From positions 42,638 to 106,637 of the forward strand of contig NMRA01000756.1 of NCBI GenBank assembly GCA_002633005.1: a DNA stretch of 64,000 nucleotides. Reading direction: 5' to 3'. The translations under genes and the position numbers were made by a program. This DNA comes from Phoronis australis. Its lineage: Eukaryota; Phoronida; Phoronidae. Shown here piece by piece: positions 13,037 through 25,098 of the stretch (positions within the stretch are counted from its first letter, which is position 1; every line of letters starts with the position of its first letter). Under the pieces are notes generated by a model that saw only the letters and a program-made list of their open reading frames with translations, ran no database searches and was not told the origin of the DNA.

Positions 13037-13200
13037 ATATTGCGCAACTGGAAAATCATCAATCTCCCGACCGATCAAAATAAGGCCTTCCGGACGATCG
13101 AAAACTTGCCATGAAAANATATTGCGCAAATGGAAAAATATCAATCTCCAGACCGACCAAAATTAGGCCTTCCGGACGATCAAAAACTCGCAGTGAAAAC
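13037..13200. repeat. 82-bp tandem duplication with an N at the junction
   Basis: The unit atattgcgcaa...aaggccttccggacgatc...gtgaaaa occurs at 13037-13117 and again at 13119-13200 with scattered substitutions. The single ambiguous base at 13118 lies exactly between the copies, which is what a forced join of two overlapping contigs or haplotypes would look like. Confidence 0.7.
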
Positions 13201-14180
13201 TTGGCCTTGACTTCGAGAAAACAACTTGAGGAGATCCGCACGCATCGAAACTACATCCTGTCCAAATTTCATGTTTGTATTTGAGAGTATAGTGCTCGTT
13301 TGGATAGGAGGAACAAGAGGTACTTTTTCGAAAGTTGATCGCATGGCGGAAAATCGTGCGAGAAAAAAAGCTTACAAAAATGATTTATCAGCGATAATTT
13401 GAGACAAAAAATTAAAAACTTACAAATAAAGACTAAGGTAACGATTTATAACATAAAATTATCTTATAGTTAACTTTGAAGTCTGAAATCGGGTAATTTA
13501 CCGACGTGGGTTTTACACGGAGGCAGATATGGAGCACCGTGACCTACTTTTTGAGTGTCCTCCCTAACAAAAGATAAGCTTTAGCTGTCAAATGCATTAT
13601 CCAATACTAATTTTATGTTTCGGTGTCGTTTTGAATTATCCTGCACAACTTTATTTTTGTAGGAATTCCAAGACTGCTCCGACCCAGGTAGGTATATTTA
13701 CTGTCTAGCTTGAAAGGAGAAAACAAGGGAGCATGGCTCGATGAAATGGATTGTATTGCCTTAACACCGCCGAAGGATCCATTTTGTTTCGGCGCATAAA
13801 AACCTTTATGGAAGCTAATTTTTAAAAACAAAAATAACCGTTTTCTTGAAAAAAGTGAAAAAGTGTTTACCTACGAAAAACTGTTGATTAATAACATACA
13901 AAAGTTTCATAATTTTTCAAAAATTGGTTCACGCGGACTTTTGTACGTTTATGCAATTAAATCAATATGATGTTCTCTGAGAACAACTACTGCACACTCA
14001 ATGTTTTTCTCGGGTCTTTTTCGTTGCCGAAATACGGGATGTTGGAAATAAGCGCCTTTTCAAAGGGAATTTCCATTGCAGTACTGTCACAAAATTAACT
14101 AACTTGAAGTTGAATTATGAAATGAAAACTGTTAGAGATAAACCCGTAAAGATACTTTGATGAATGAAACCTTTAAAGGC
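13201..14180. other. No gene recognised
   Basis: AT-rich DNA without recognisable exons; ends at a nested inverted-repeat element. Confidence 0.35.
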
Positions 14181-14985
14181 AGTTGTATACACCGGTGACC
14201 TAAAGTCGTGAATATAAGGATAATAAGCAGTTGATTGTCATACTACCCAGTGCCCGTTTGCAACTGCTCATGTGATGTCATGGACATATATCAGCCTTCA
14301 CAAATATATGTGTTTTGACAATCTTAATCCTTGTTTGTATCCGTAAGCAGGGTTTTAAAACTGTCGCTGATATCGTCGGCCATTTTGAATGAGGCCCTAA
14401 AGTCGTGAACGTTTCGTTCAGACGGAAATGCACGAAGTATGACCACACAAGTCAACTACAGTGCTTACATCAACATGCAATGCATTGTTTATTAATTCAC
14501 TTTCAATTGAAATAAATTGTTATAAGTTTTGCACCCAACTTTGATGTGCACAGACGTTTTCAATGATGTTGTTCACGTAAAACGCTAAGAACCCAGCATC
14601 AATTATCGCTCTGTATTTTATTGTTTTGGCCTTAGAAAACTTGATCGACCCTGGGACATTTTGATACATTGTTCAAGCTACCCCTGGAGCGCGTGTTTGA
14701 GAAAATCTGAACGATAAATATTTTCGAAAATATATCCCAAAAATGCCCAAAAAGTGAATTAGTGAAATATGCTGTTTTTAACATACATTTGAAAAAAGAA
14801 GCCACTCACTCACTGTTTGTTATCATATTGTGAATACGAACACGTCCGGGTATTCGTTTGACGTTCGTAAGCAGACGAACTCTGGAAACTTCAACGCCAG
14901 ATGTCGCAGGACCGCGCAGAAGAGAAAATAAGATCGTTCACGACTTTAGGGCACTCACGACTTTAGGACCTCTGACGGTATACAT
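14181..14985. mobile_element. Candidate non-autonomous element with nested inverted repeats
   Basis: The motif cctaaagtcgtga occurs four times: direct at 14199-14211 and 14396-14408, inverted at 14938-14950 and 14955-14967. The inner pair is a perfect 17-nt inverted repeat (14395-14411 against 14935-14951). The outer pair also shares gtatac further out (14185-14190 and 14978-14983). The interior of about 530 bases between the inner arms has no coding frame with family features. This architecture fits a short DNA transposon with compound termini. Confidence 0.5.
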
Positions 14986-17756
14986 GTACCTCTGAACCAG
15001 CTTGGTTATTTTGATATATGCTTTGATGTTACATGTATGTCTATTGCTTAAGTCTCTTTCAAGAAAACGTTTATGTTTACCATAGGACTGTTTAGGTCTC
15101 TTGCCGATGTACTCATGAGTCTTTTTTTCATTAGCTCTGCAGTATCGTGTTGCATGTTCACGGAAAGAATTTTCTGTTAGAATGTGGATTTTCGTGAAAC
15201 AGTGAAATTTGCAATAAAAATTGACTGATGAATATCAATCGAGTTGTTCTCTGTAGAGCAAGCTTCTTTCGAGAAAAGTAAGATTACGCAACACTATACA
15301 AAACCACTCTAAAGAAATGCGCGCTTTTCCAGTGTAAGTTCCGTAACCTAGTGGCATACACCAGAAGCAACTGGTACTCGGTGCTGGAATGTCGAATTTT
15401 GCAAGTAAGATACTCTTAGTATTGTAAGTGAACACGTATTTTCCGTTAGACAAGCGTCTCCATGTCCTAAGAGGTTTAGCAGTATGAAAGATAGGGAAAT
15501 GTCACTTCTCATTGATTAACTAAACGAAGAAACATTGATTTTCCGTTTGATTGATGTCGAAAAATGCATAAAGAGGCAAATTACACTTATGAATGTGTTT
15601 TGCCTGGCACTGCACAAGTAACTATACTTGCTGTTTTCCTTCCAGTGAAAACTCATAAACAAAATGAGGAACTACGAGTCTCCTCACATTTTCACGTTTT
15701 GCCTACTGATTGGTAATCACTGACCTGTGGCAATATCTTCCAGTGCCATGCTAGACTGAGAACTGGCTCCATTTAATCAATTTATTAATCCTGACCGCAC
15801 GTAAACAAGTCTACTCAAACTAAAAGTTCGACCTAATGCCTGTTTTATGATCCAGGCAGTGCTGAAGCCTCGACTTGTTACTAACTCACAAGTCACTTCC
15901 TGCAACTTTAACACTTATTGATCCAGTATCCTGTTGTTGCTATAGCTGGCTGTCTATTAACTAACGTTGTAACAACAGGATCTGTATCAGCAAACCAACT
16001 GCATCTTTAACTCTATCTGCATCTTAAGCTCTTTAACTTAATTTTTGACTCTCGCTAACCCGTGCGCGGGTATTTGTGGTCGTTCAAATGGTTCTGGAAC
16101 TTCTTACCAATTCAAGAAGAACATTCTAGAACTTTCCAAAATCCACCTAGACATCCTACAGACATACGCTATACTTTAGGCTCCTGCAGAGTACGATTCT
16201 GTATTAACCACTAATATACTGGAATCTACTTGAATGTTCTTCTGCAAACAAATTACAACATCACTGGCCTGACCTATAGGTCATGTCAATCGAGTACTAT
16301 TTTCAAGTAGACAATTGACCTCACGCCAGCAGAAGATCGCTCCGCCTATGATGTCACGTGATGCGGAAGTCCGACATCAGACAATAGCTTTGTCAAGCAA
16401 GACCGGTGTGCACGCACACTTTAGCGAACATTATCTTCCCTATGAATCTCGCCATGACAAAGACAAAAGGCAACAGCCTTAAGAAAAGGTTCCAACGGGA
16501 ACTGGGTGAAGATTTAGGTCGAGGACACCGGACATGTAAACCGCCCGCGGATGTTTCAGAAGTCAACGCAAATCCTCCGAGCCTCATAGCGTTTACATCA
16601 GCGTCGACAAAAACTGCACGAATGCGGTTAAAAATAATAATAAAATCCTTAATGAATAACAATTCTTCCCTTAAAGCAAAACGAACGTTTTATAAACAAA
16701 GCACACTTGCCGACTGCGGAATGTTGTCTATGAATCTGTTGTTACCAGTAATACGGGCACTCCGTATTTACACAGTGCGTGCTTGCCGTTTCTGTAGTGC
16801 CACGGCGTAGCGCCAAAATGCTACGTATTTTAGGTAATTGATGTGCATTTTCTCCGATGTTCATAATAAAATTTTCAATCCTTCGCTTTGGCTTTTACTG
16901 GCAATCTTTGTCGAGATAACAGTCATAAGCCAATCGACAGGGTCAAGACTAGGAGTTACGAAGGAATAGGAATAGGCCTATAACAACACTCATAGTCAGT
17001 ATAGATGTAAAAGCCTCTAATAGGTAAGTAGGTATGCACGCAATACATTTTGACTTTTGATAGACTATGTTTTAACTCGTTTTCGTCAGTGCTATGGAAA
17101 TGGTTGTCATGTATGGTTATAATGAACCAGAAAAAGATCTCAGAGACGGCGGGTCACACACTTAACAAAGACTGTAATCCACAGCCAAAAATCCAATATT
17201 GGGAAGAAATATCAAAAAGAGTGCTTACTTTGGAACATACTTGTGTTAAGCTTTCGAGTGGTCAAACAATATTGACAGGTTAGGCTGCTCGTGCGGGAGT
17301 ACACGCAGTTTAAGTAACCCACCGTTTGCTCATTACCACGTTACTTTTAGGCTTTGCGAAAGGCCAAAAATTGACAGGACTTTCATCTCTGTCTGTGTGA
17401 CCACTGTCTGAATTACACAAACCACAACAACACCACTTTGCAATTTAAAATGCACATTGTAGTTGAACGTGTACTGTCCTACAGCCGCTAATGCTTGTCG
17501 GACAAGATGGCGACTTGAACTGCAGTCTGGAGGAATGTCCGGAATGCAGCATTCTGATCGGTCAGTCACACCTGTCATTCATTTTCTGGCGTAAGACTAA
17601 TTACAATAAACATATAAAGCTTATAGACCTAAAACCAGTGACGGTCTACTCCATCCTCACACATCAAAACCGTTACCCATAACCATAGAATCCTCATTCT
17701 GTCTCATATTTGTGGCTCTTTCACGACCACCAAACAGGAAGCGAGGCTCCGGAAAA
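14986..17756. other. No supported gene; a few open frames of unknown value
   Basis: The longest frames are 16406-16810 plus (134 codons, basic, no recognised domain) and a minus frame over the same DNA. This part is more CpG-rich than its surroundings and could be a promoter or first-exon region. Small inverted pairs are visible (agaagaacattc near 16122 with gaatgttcttct near 16232; atcctgttgtt near 15928 with aacaacaggat near 15971). Nothing can be assigned. Confidence 0.3.
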
Positions 17757-18334
17757 TGTCTCAAAAAGAAAAAAAAATGACATTGTTCTGCCCAAAATCG
17801 CTACACCTACTTTAGTTCTACCATTGCTATGGTTTACCCAACACCAGATTGTGAAAGCAAATTGAAGTTCCTTCCAAGTGACATGTTTGAGAGGGACCTG
17901 GGTCAAAGGTCATACATGATAAACCAAAATTAACAAGTGACACATGATCCTAAATGAAGTTAGGATGAGTCAACAGGTCGATGTTAAATTGACAAATTTA
18001 ACCAGTAAGTGACGTAATCGGTAAACCCGAATGACAGGAACGGTCAGCCTATAGAGTAAACCTAACGAAGTTGGAATCGGAAGTGACGTGCAAGGCGGAA
18101 GTGACACGTAGATAAATGCTAACATCATCAATTTTGTATTGCTTGACACTGTCCACCTCCCGGAAGTATAGTATCCAATAATTAAAAGCGTTATGTTTGA
18201 ATGTGTTAAAATTCTGTAAAACATTGACTCCGTTTTATTGTGTACACCAAAATTATCGCTCTTTGTTCTGTTTCATGTTTAAATAATGGATGTCACATCC
18301 GCCTTACCCATGAAAACACCAGAATAAAAGAAAA
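17757..18334. repeat. 578-bp direct repeat, copy A
   Basis: Runs from tgtctcaaaaagaaa to caccagaataaaagaaaa and is repeated without length change at 18441-19018, with only scattered substitutions (for example tttaccc/gtaaacc near 17833). An AATAAA lies close to the 3' end, so an LTR is possible, but no recognisable internal retroelement sequence or primer site adjoins it. The minus-strand open frames inside both copies are shadows. Copy A ends at an N (18335). Confidence 0.75.
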
Positions 18335-18378
18335 NTCGTCGACCGCAGATTGACCCTGTGGTTTTTCCGCTTGATCCC

Positions 18379-18420
18379 AGACCGCCCCGAGTTGCTCCAG
18401 CAGCCAACTCGGGGCGGTCT
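18379..18420. other. Perfect 16-bp GC-rich hairpin between the repeats
   Basis: agaccgccccgagttg (18379-18394) is the exact reverse complement of caactcggggcggtct (18405-18420), separated by a 10-base loop. It sits in the 106-bp spacer (18335-18440) between the two 578-bp repeats, in a sequence context much richer in GC than its surroundings. Confidence 0.8.
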
Positions 18421-18440
18421 CTCACGAGGGTTTAGCGTTA

Positions 18441-19018
18441 TGTCTCAAAAAGAAAAAAAAATGACAATGTTCTGCCCAAAATCGCTACACCTACTTTAGT
18501 TCTACCATTGCTATGGGTAAACCAACACCAGATTGTGAAAGCAAATTGAAGTTCTTTCCAAGTGACATGTTTGAGTGGGACCTGGGTCAAAGGTCATACA
18601 TGATAAACCAAAATTAATAAGTGAAACATGATCCTAAATGAAGTTAGGATGAGTCAACAGGTCGATGTTAAATTGACAAATTTAACCAGTAAGTGATGTA
18701 ATCGGTAAACCCGAATGACGGGAAAGGTCAGCCTATAGAGTAAACCTAACGAAGTTGGAATCGGAAGTGACGTGCAAGGCGGAAGTGACACGTAGATAAA
18801 TGCTAACATCATCAATTTTGTATTGCTTGACACTGTCCACCTCCCGGAAGTATAGTATCCAATAATTAAAAGCGTTATGTTTGAATGTGTTAAAATTCTG
18901 TAAAACATTGACTCCGTTTTATTGTGTACACCAAAATTATCGCTCTTTGTTCTGTTTCATGTTTAAATAATGGATGTCACATCCGCCTTACCCATGAAAA
19001 CACCAGAATAAAAGAAAA
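18441..19018. repeat. 578-bp direct repeat, copy B
   Basis: Second copy of 17757-18334, same length. Homology starts at tgtctcaaaaag and stops after aataaaagaaaa; downstream sequence (ctatctttgttg...) is not seen after copy A. Copy B may therefore hold the natural right flank. Confidence 0.75.
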
Positions 19019-19444
19019 CTATCTTTGTTGTTTCAACGTGTAGTAACATTAAAGTACGTTCAAAATAGATTCACACCGCAAGGATCCTCACACAGGGTTA
19101 GGGTCTTCAAGGACAGTCCATACAGCACGCATAATTAACTGAACCAAAATAAAACCATGAATGCCAGAGTGCTTTACACGAGAAATGAAGCCGGGAACGT
19201 TTAAACTATAACGACTCGTATGACAATGAGGTTTACTATAAATAGGTTCATTTCAGGTTGTCAGTAAGCACAGGTTAATAAATTAAGCTGGCTTACACTG
19301 GCCAATGAAAAACGGTCACGTACAGAAACCGACACATTGGTCCCCTAGACCTAATACGATTGATTTGCATCAATCAATAATTGACTGCTATGTAAAAGCC
19401 AGGATTACCATGAAAATGCAAAAATAGTTGCCATGACAACCACT
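19019..19444. other. No gene recognised
   Basis: Spacer between the duplicated block and the 3' side of a minus-strand LINE; may include that LINE's 3' UTR. No poly-A tail or tail repeat is obvious. Confidence 0.35.
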
Positions 19445-21775
19445 GGATTAATCATTCCAATCGTTGCTTCTTCATCTGCATAAAACTCAAACAATGTAAT
19501 GGAATGAATAAAGCAAAATTGGTTGGCTTTATGAAAGGTGTGCAATTAATACCAATGTGATAACTAAAGCATAATTTTACAAATCCAAGAAAGGATAATG
19601 ACAGCGAATACGCGTATTTATCGTTACAAGTTACATGTATTTTGGAATATTTGATGTAGGGCAGAATTCCGCATAAAAATGGTCGAATGTGAGTATATTT
19701 TTCACAGTCAAAAATGAAATGAACTTCATCTTCAATTCCGTTTTTACAAACACGACAAATCCGTTCATTCACAGGAATTCCGAAGTACCGTCCCACCTAA
19801 ACCTGTAATGGTTGAATACCTGCTCTCAATCGAGCTATGACGGGCCTCTGAGACACCAGCCGACGCAAATACTCTTCTACACAATAGACATTCTTAACAA
19901 ACCTATATAAGAATAGTTTTGGTTTTTCAGTGATTATTTTTAACCAATTTAACTCTTCTAAATGGAACCTGAATGTTTTGAAGTTTTCGAGAGACACAGT
20001 TTGTTTGTTCCTGAAATTTTCTAAAAATCGCATTTCTCCATAATTTTAAATATTTAACTTGACCAATTGCAGGAGTTCCGATGTTTAAGGTTACATAAAA
20101 AGACTTTTTTGCAATTCTGCTTTCATCCATTAGAACTAAACGATTCCAGAGCCTTAGCATATTTTCATGTTGTTTGTAGTGTGAATTTGGCCAACCTGAG
20201 TCGCCATAAAGTACTGCATTGGCAGCATAATTGTGAATCCCTAAGAATATACTTAGTGCTCTCGTTCTGAGAGTATCCCCAAATTCCAGACCCATATTCT
20301 AGAATTGAAGGTACTGACATTTCAAAACATTTACTGTAACTGTTGAAACCCATGTTACCAATATGTTTGTACTTGCTCACCAGATCTCCCAACGCTCTAG
20401 ACACGGAGTCTGCCAGTATCTCGGCTGTCAAACTGAAATCCATAAACTCGTTCAGAGTTACACCCAGATACTTATAACATGCTCTTAAATTCACAATGGG
20501 ATCGCACAAAATGAATTCAAAACTCGTTCTTACATGTCACCTCTTGCGAAAATGAACCACATCACCCTTGGAAAATTTTACAGACATTTGCCACCTTGCA
20601 CACCAATTACTCAGTACGTTCAGTAAATCCTGTAAATAGGTTTCATTACCAGAAAAAATCACAACGTCATCTGCATACGAGAGACCTTTGCTACAACTGT
20701 TCAAATCATCAATGAAATCATTTATGAAAATTAAAAACAATGTAGGCGACAATGGATCTCCCTGCCTGACCCCTCTTTGTATTGGGAACCAGTTGGTATA
20801 ACTTGGCTGACCTAATTATACACAAGCTTCTGTCTGCGCATACAACGATTTTACTGAGTGATAGAATTTTCCAACCACTTCCAAATCAATTAATTTTTTC
20901 AATAAGAAGTTTCTATCGAAATTGTCAAAAGCCTTTCCATATCGACGAATATTGGAAATGTTGGTCTATTACAAGCTATCCTATTTCTAACAATAGGCGT
21001 GAGTTTTAACACGTGGTCAAGACAAGACTTCCCCTGTCGAAAACCATTTTGTTCTTCATTCAGTTTGTGTTCGACATTCAGAAACTCGGTTAATCTCCTG
21101 TGTAGTACTTCACAATACACTTTGCTCACGGTGGAGAGGAGGCTAATGCCTCTATAGTTGGATGGTAAATTCAAATCTCTATCTGATCCTTTCGGTATAG
21201 GGGTGATAATCGCTTTATATCATAATGATGGAATAAATCCAGTGTCAAAGACCTTCTGAAAGAGCGAGACCAAAATGTTAACCATCTCTGAGGATCTCAG
21301 CACTTCATATGGAATCCTGTCTATACCATTGGCCTTACCCGATTTTAATTTGCGAATAACAGAATAAACTTCAAAAAACGAAAATCTTTTTCCAGTACTT
21401 CTTTTACATGACCCGAAAGTTCAAAATATTGCATTGCTTTCTCCAAATCCTTTACGTTTTGATTTTCAGCCATTGGAATTTTCGCAAACAAATCTCTAAA
21501 ACTGGCCACCCATCTTTCTGAGGGAATAGTGTTTTCATGTCTCTTCTTGAGCTGAGGTCTTAAGTTCTTGAGTTCCTTCCAAAAACATTGGGGTCATTTT
21601 CACGACTCCTCAATCAGTGTTAATTTATTTTTCAAATACTGCCTTTTTAAAAACCCGAATCTTTTGTCAAAATGAGATCTAGATCTCTTATATTCAAACA
21701 GTCGCTCCCTTCGTCGTTTACTATTTTTTTCTTTAAGAAATACTTTTTTCTTTTTTGACCACCTTATTCCACAGT
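19445..21775 (-). pseudogene. 5'-truncated LINE: reverse transcriptase to C-terminal zinc motif
   Basis: Reading the minus strand from 21775 downwards, broken frames give in order: a Lys/Arg-rich linker before the RT domain; the RT start (NYRGISLLSTVSKVY, about 21120-21160); LNEEQNGFRQGKSCLDHV; a frameshift soon after FVDMER; GVRQGDPLSPTLFLIFINDF (about 20710-20770); the catalytic YADD at 20666-20677; the thumb segment KYLGVTLNEFMDFS (about 20430-20470); and a C-terminal Cys/His zinc-like motif (ICRVCKNGIEDEVHFIFDCE, about 19690-19750). The endonuclease part is absent. This order is typical of CR1/Jockey/L2-like non-LTR retrotransposons. Several frame changes and stops show it is dead. It covers the part of the element that the copy at 27442-30395 lacks, so both may be from one family. 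Confidence 0.85.
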
Positions 21776-22117
21776 TTGTGGTATATCAATGCGTGTTGTG
21801 GTCGATAAATGGCGCGCACGTGGTAATAAGTAAAACAACACACGAATACTTTAACAATAGAATACGTCTATTAATTTGCAGCGTTGTGATTTACAAATTA
21901 AAGATTACAATAAGTTGTGAGACTGACGACTAACTGATTGAGACAAGATATCATTACTAGAAAACTACTAATCAACAGTGCCACTGGTTCCCGTAGCTAC
22001 CGCACACGTTAACACAAAACAAGTCACAACAGAACTAACCCTCCAGAACAATCACTAGCCGGTTCAAATTGACTAACAGGCTGAGACCAACGCCCGTGAT
22101 AAATGTCTATACCTCAG
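21776..22117. other. No gene recognised; ends at assembly gap
   Basis: Sequence 5' of the LINE truncation point, without LINE or other recognisable coding sequence. Its left boundary marks where the LINE was truncated or joined. Confidence 0.4.
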
Positions 22118-22431
22118 NNNNNNNNNNNNNNNNNNNNNNNNNNNNNNNNNNNNNNNNNNNNNNNNNNNNNNNNNNNNNNNNNNNNNNNNNNNNNNNNNNN
22201 NNNNNNNNNNNNNNNNNNNNNNNNNNNNNNNNNNNNNNNNNNNNNNNNNNNNNNNNNNNNNNNNNNNNNNNNNNNNNNNNNNNNNNNNNNNNNNNNNNNN
22301 NNNNNNNNNNNNNNNNNNNNNNNNNNNNNNNNNNNNNNNNNNNNNNNNNNNNNNNNNNNNNNNNNNNNNNNNNNNNNNNNNNNNNNNNNNNNNNNNNNNN
22401 NNNNNNNNNNNNNNNNNNNNNNNNNNNNNNN
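22118..22431. other. Assembly gap (314 N)
   Basis: Unknown bases; open frames drawn across it are meaningless. Confidence 0.99.
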
Positions 22432-23072
22432 GTCATGGGGTCATACAAGCAGAAAACATGGATAACTTGCCCAGGTTTGAACGAGTCAATCTCAGCTGAA
22501 GCCAAATTTTACACTTTGAAACTTAATTGTGGGTTTGATCTCTCTTAGTAGAATAGATATTTGGCATCAAAACCACCGGCAAACACATGTCTTCATAGTA
22601 ATGAGCAATTGTTCGCAGCCACCTCAGCCAAAGTGAGCACTTGTGACAATAGCTACTAGTCATCGAAAATGTTGACTTTTGAGATTAAAAAGTGCTCAAA
22701 AGGCTGTTAAAATATTGGGCTTATTTCATAGCAAATAAAATTCAATAAAATTGGTATTTTTTATTTTACTGTGAATTACCATTTTGATGAAGAGCCCTTG
22801 AGGTGTCTCTGATATCACTGAATAAAAAATGGCTGATGAGGTGGTTGAAGTAGTTAATATAGTGTGTTCGTTGGCATAATCCTACAAATCTGGTTTATGG
22901 AGCTTCAAAGGAATCTGGAAACCATGCAGCATGCAATTGAATCAAGCCATTTGAAATATGTTAAAGTCACCGACCTAGTCCCGTTCAGTGACAGTGCTGA
23001 AACTGAAAGTGGCAGCTGATTCTTGCCAGGGTCAGAGTGGGATTGTTTACAACAGTTTGCCCCCCCCCCCAG

Positions 23073-23190
23073 TTTGTGGAAATCGTCGATCTCAGCATGG
23101 TATCAGATGGAGGCCAAGTAAAAGTAATATATGTGCCCACTTTCAACATCAGAAAGGCTCTAAGCCCAAGGCCAAGCTTGAGTTTGAAAA
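23073..23190 (+). pseudogene. Candidate exon 1 of an unidentified split gene
   Basis: A C-rich polypyrimidine tract and acceptor (ccccccccag|tttgtgg) open the exon and gtaagt at 23191 closes it. The 118 bases encode FVEIVDLSMVSDGGQVKVIY followed by VPTFNIRKALSPRPSLSLK, plus one base of the next codon. The exon ends in phase 1 and the next candidate exon (23836-23909) needs exactly two bases to complete the codon, so the junction keeps the frame. I do not recognise the protein. A short open frame upstream (22897-23019, 40 codons, MELQRNLETMQ...) could be an earlier exon but no clear donor ends it. Confidence 0.4.
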
Positions 23191-23835
23191 GTAAGTGGAA
23201 ATACAGTCAACAAAGAATTTCTGGAAGAACAGAATGTATCGATTCCAGTTGGGTCAGGTAAGTTGTGCTGCAGGTCACCAATACTCTATACCTGTTGATA
23301 ACGACTTTATTATATTTGCTTTCTCAACTAGATTCTGACTGCAGTCGCCAGGAAGGGCACAACCCTACATGAAGTAAAGCGACACTCGAGTACTAGAGTG
23401 ATTTTAGTAACTTCTTCCAGTACTGACTTGTATTAGTAGAATATTCACTTTATCTCAATATTTAGGGTTTGTCGAAATACATTCTATTTTATGAATACAC
23501 ATGTGTAAGAAGTGGAAATTTGGTGTCCATTATCAAAAGATTTAATCGAGCCCTTGTCTCCTAGCTGACACCAATTTCTCGTCTAATTCACCTGTAGTTG
23601 ATCACATTGCTCTATCCGTATAACTAGAGATACATAAATTTCCAAATATGCAGTGGAACACCATTAAAATGGGGCCTAATTTAATTAACATAGATAAAGT
23701 TTTACCACCGTTAGGGTCCCTAATACTTGAAGCATTCAACCTCAAGAATAAGACTGGGGAAAACATTTGGGATTCAAAATACAGCATTCTGTTTGGATTT
23801 ATGTTATGCCTACTTTCCATAAAATTCTATTGCAG

Positions 23836-23909
23836 GTCTATGCAGAAATTGTAAGCGTTTAACAAAGAAGTTAGCCACTGTTGTTGAGCTTACTACAGAA
23901 AGAGTACTT
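23836..23909 (+). pseudogene. Candidate exon 2 of the same split gene
   Basis: Acceptor ttctattgcag, donor gtaagt at 23910. In the frame set by the preceding exon it reads LCRNCKRLTKKLATVVELTT followed by ERVL, ending in phase 0. The CxxC followed by basic residues could be part of a small metal-binding site, but that is a guess. The following candidate exon (24765) opens in phase 0, so the frame is kept at both junctions. Confidence 0.4.
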
Positions 23910-24764
23910 GTAAGTAGTTAGTTAATGAATTGGAGTGTTGTTGCACAAAACCTTTTTCTGAGATTCTTTGTTCCCGGATTTAAGTGCATCAACATTTAAT
24001 AATCGCAAAGCAGTAGTTGTAGTAGATTTTTATTTCAGTTGTATTGTGGTTGCTTATAAACCTCGTAGACAAATAAAAATGCCGTGCATTCAGCGAATTT
24101 TGCGTCTCGGAAGTTTTACTGCTCGAGTTGTCCATAGTTACAGGAGTATGTAACTACAAGGTTTGCAAATTGCCTCAAATATAAACAGGGCTGGTGCCTG
24201 GTGGGCTTGTAAACTGCGCATTGACTCAAAAACTGGTGACCGTCTCACTAACTCATCTGCTAGGAAACATTACTGATGGACTGTAACATTGTCCTTGTAT
24301 TTGCAAACAAAACACTTTGTATGTATGCTATATTTACTGTCCTGTCAACCATGTCTCTCAGACAAAGTGGATTTGGCTCCACGCACTGCGATTTTTGGGT
24401 GCATAAGTAATGTTTTGCGAGTTTGGGCCAGAGCTTATGAGTCAATGGATAGGGTTAACAGACTTTGAACTATGTTTATGGTGAGGAGCTATGTTAATAA
24501 GTGCACAATCTGTTTAGTTCTGAGCCAGTTATTTCACCACAACTGTCAACATTTGAAAATTCCTCTGAGAGGGAAGACTGCTTGTAATGAAAGCTTAGGT
24601 ACTCCAAATAGGTCATAACAGGATTTTTATAGTTGCTCCGGGCTGTGTTAGTGACCACTGAGGCAAATTTTGAAAGGTGCATTTAGCTAAAAATATTGAA
24701 GATGCAATTGTATTCCTTTTATCCTGAAAATCATGTACTAAAACATAATTTTTTTCTCAATCAG

Positions 24765-25098
24765 CATCGTAGCATGAAGAGTGTTGGATCTTGTCTTAAC
24801 TTTATGGCATTTCGAAGCCGTGGCAATGCTATATCAAGTGGAAACGAGGGTGACCAACCATCATTCTGGCTGCCCACGCCTTTGCCAAAGATCCATAAGT
24901 CGAATCAGTTTCTCACTGCTGCATCTGATGGAAGAGTCAACCCTGTTAGGACCCAGCTTCTAACTGACATCGATGAATTTTCCGAAAGGTCCTAGCGATA
25001 TTACAAACAAAAAGCCAGCAAAGCATTATCTGTAACCCATGAATGTATTGTTCCTGGTCATAGTGATGTTCTAAAAGAATGTCTCTCATCCCAGCAGA
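24765..25098 (+). pseudogene. Candidate exon 3 of the same split gene, with a premature stop
   Basis: Acceptor tttttttctcaatcag. In the frame carried over from exon 2 it reads HRSMKSVGSCLNFMAFRSRG and on through PSFWLPTPLPKIHKSNQF and RTQLLTDIDEFSERS, meets TAG at 24993-24995, then stays coding-like in the same frame (RYYKQKASKALSVTHECIVP, then GHSDVLKECLSSQ) to about 25098. Beyond this the frames decay. The long coherent peptide interrupted by one stop suggests a recently decayed gene, a copy of one, or a domesticated transposon gene. No domain family is recognised. Confidence 0.45.

Noticed and set aside
16406-16810. 134-codon plus frame as a gene
   Set aside because: No domain, no splice or polyadenylation support, and an 89-codon frame on the opposite strand.
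17970-18908. Matching 84-codon minus frames in both 578-bp repeats
   Set aside because: Their similarity follows from the DNA duplication; no domain and no sign of codon-level constraint.
22069-22548. Long open frames across the N block
   Set aside because: They consist almost only of unknown bases.
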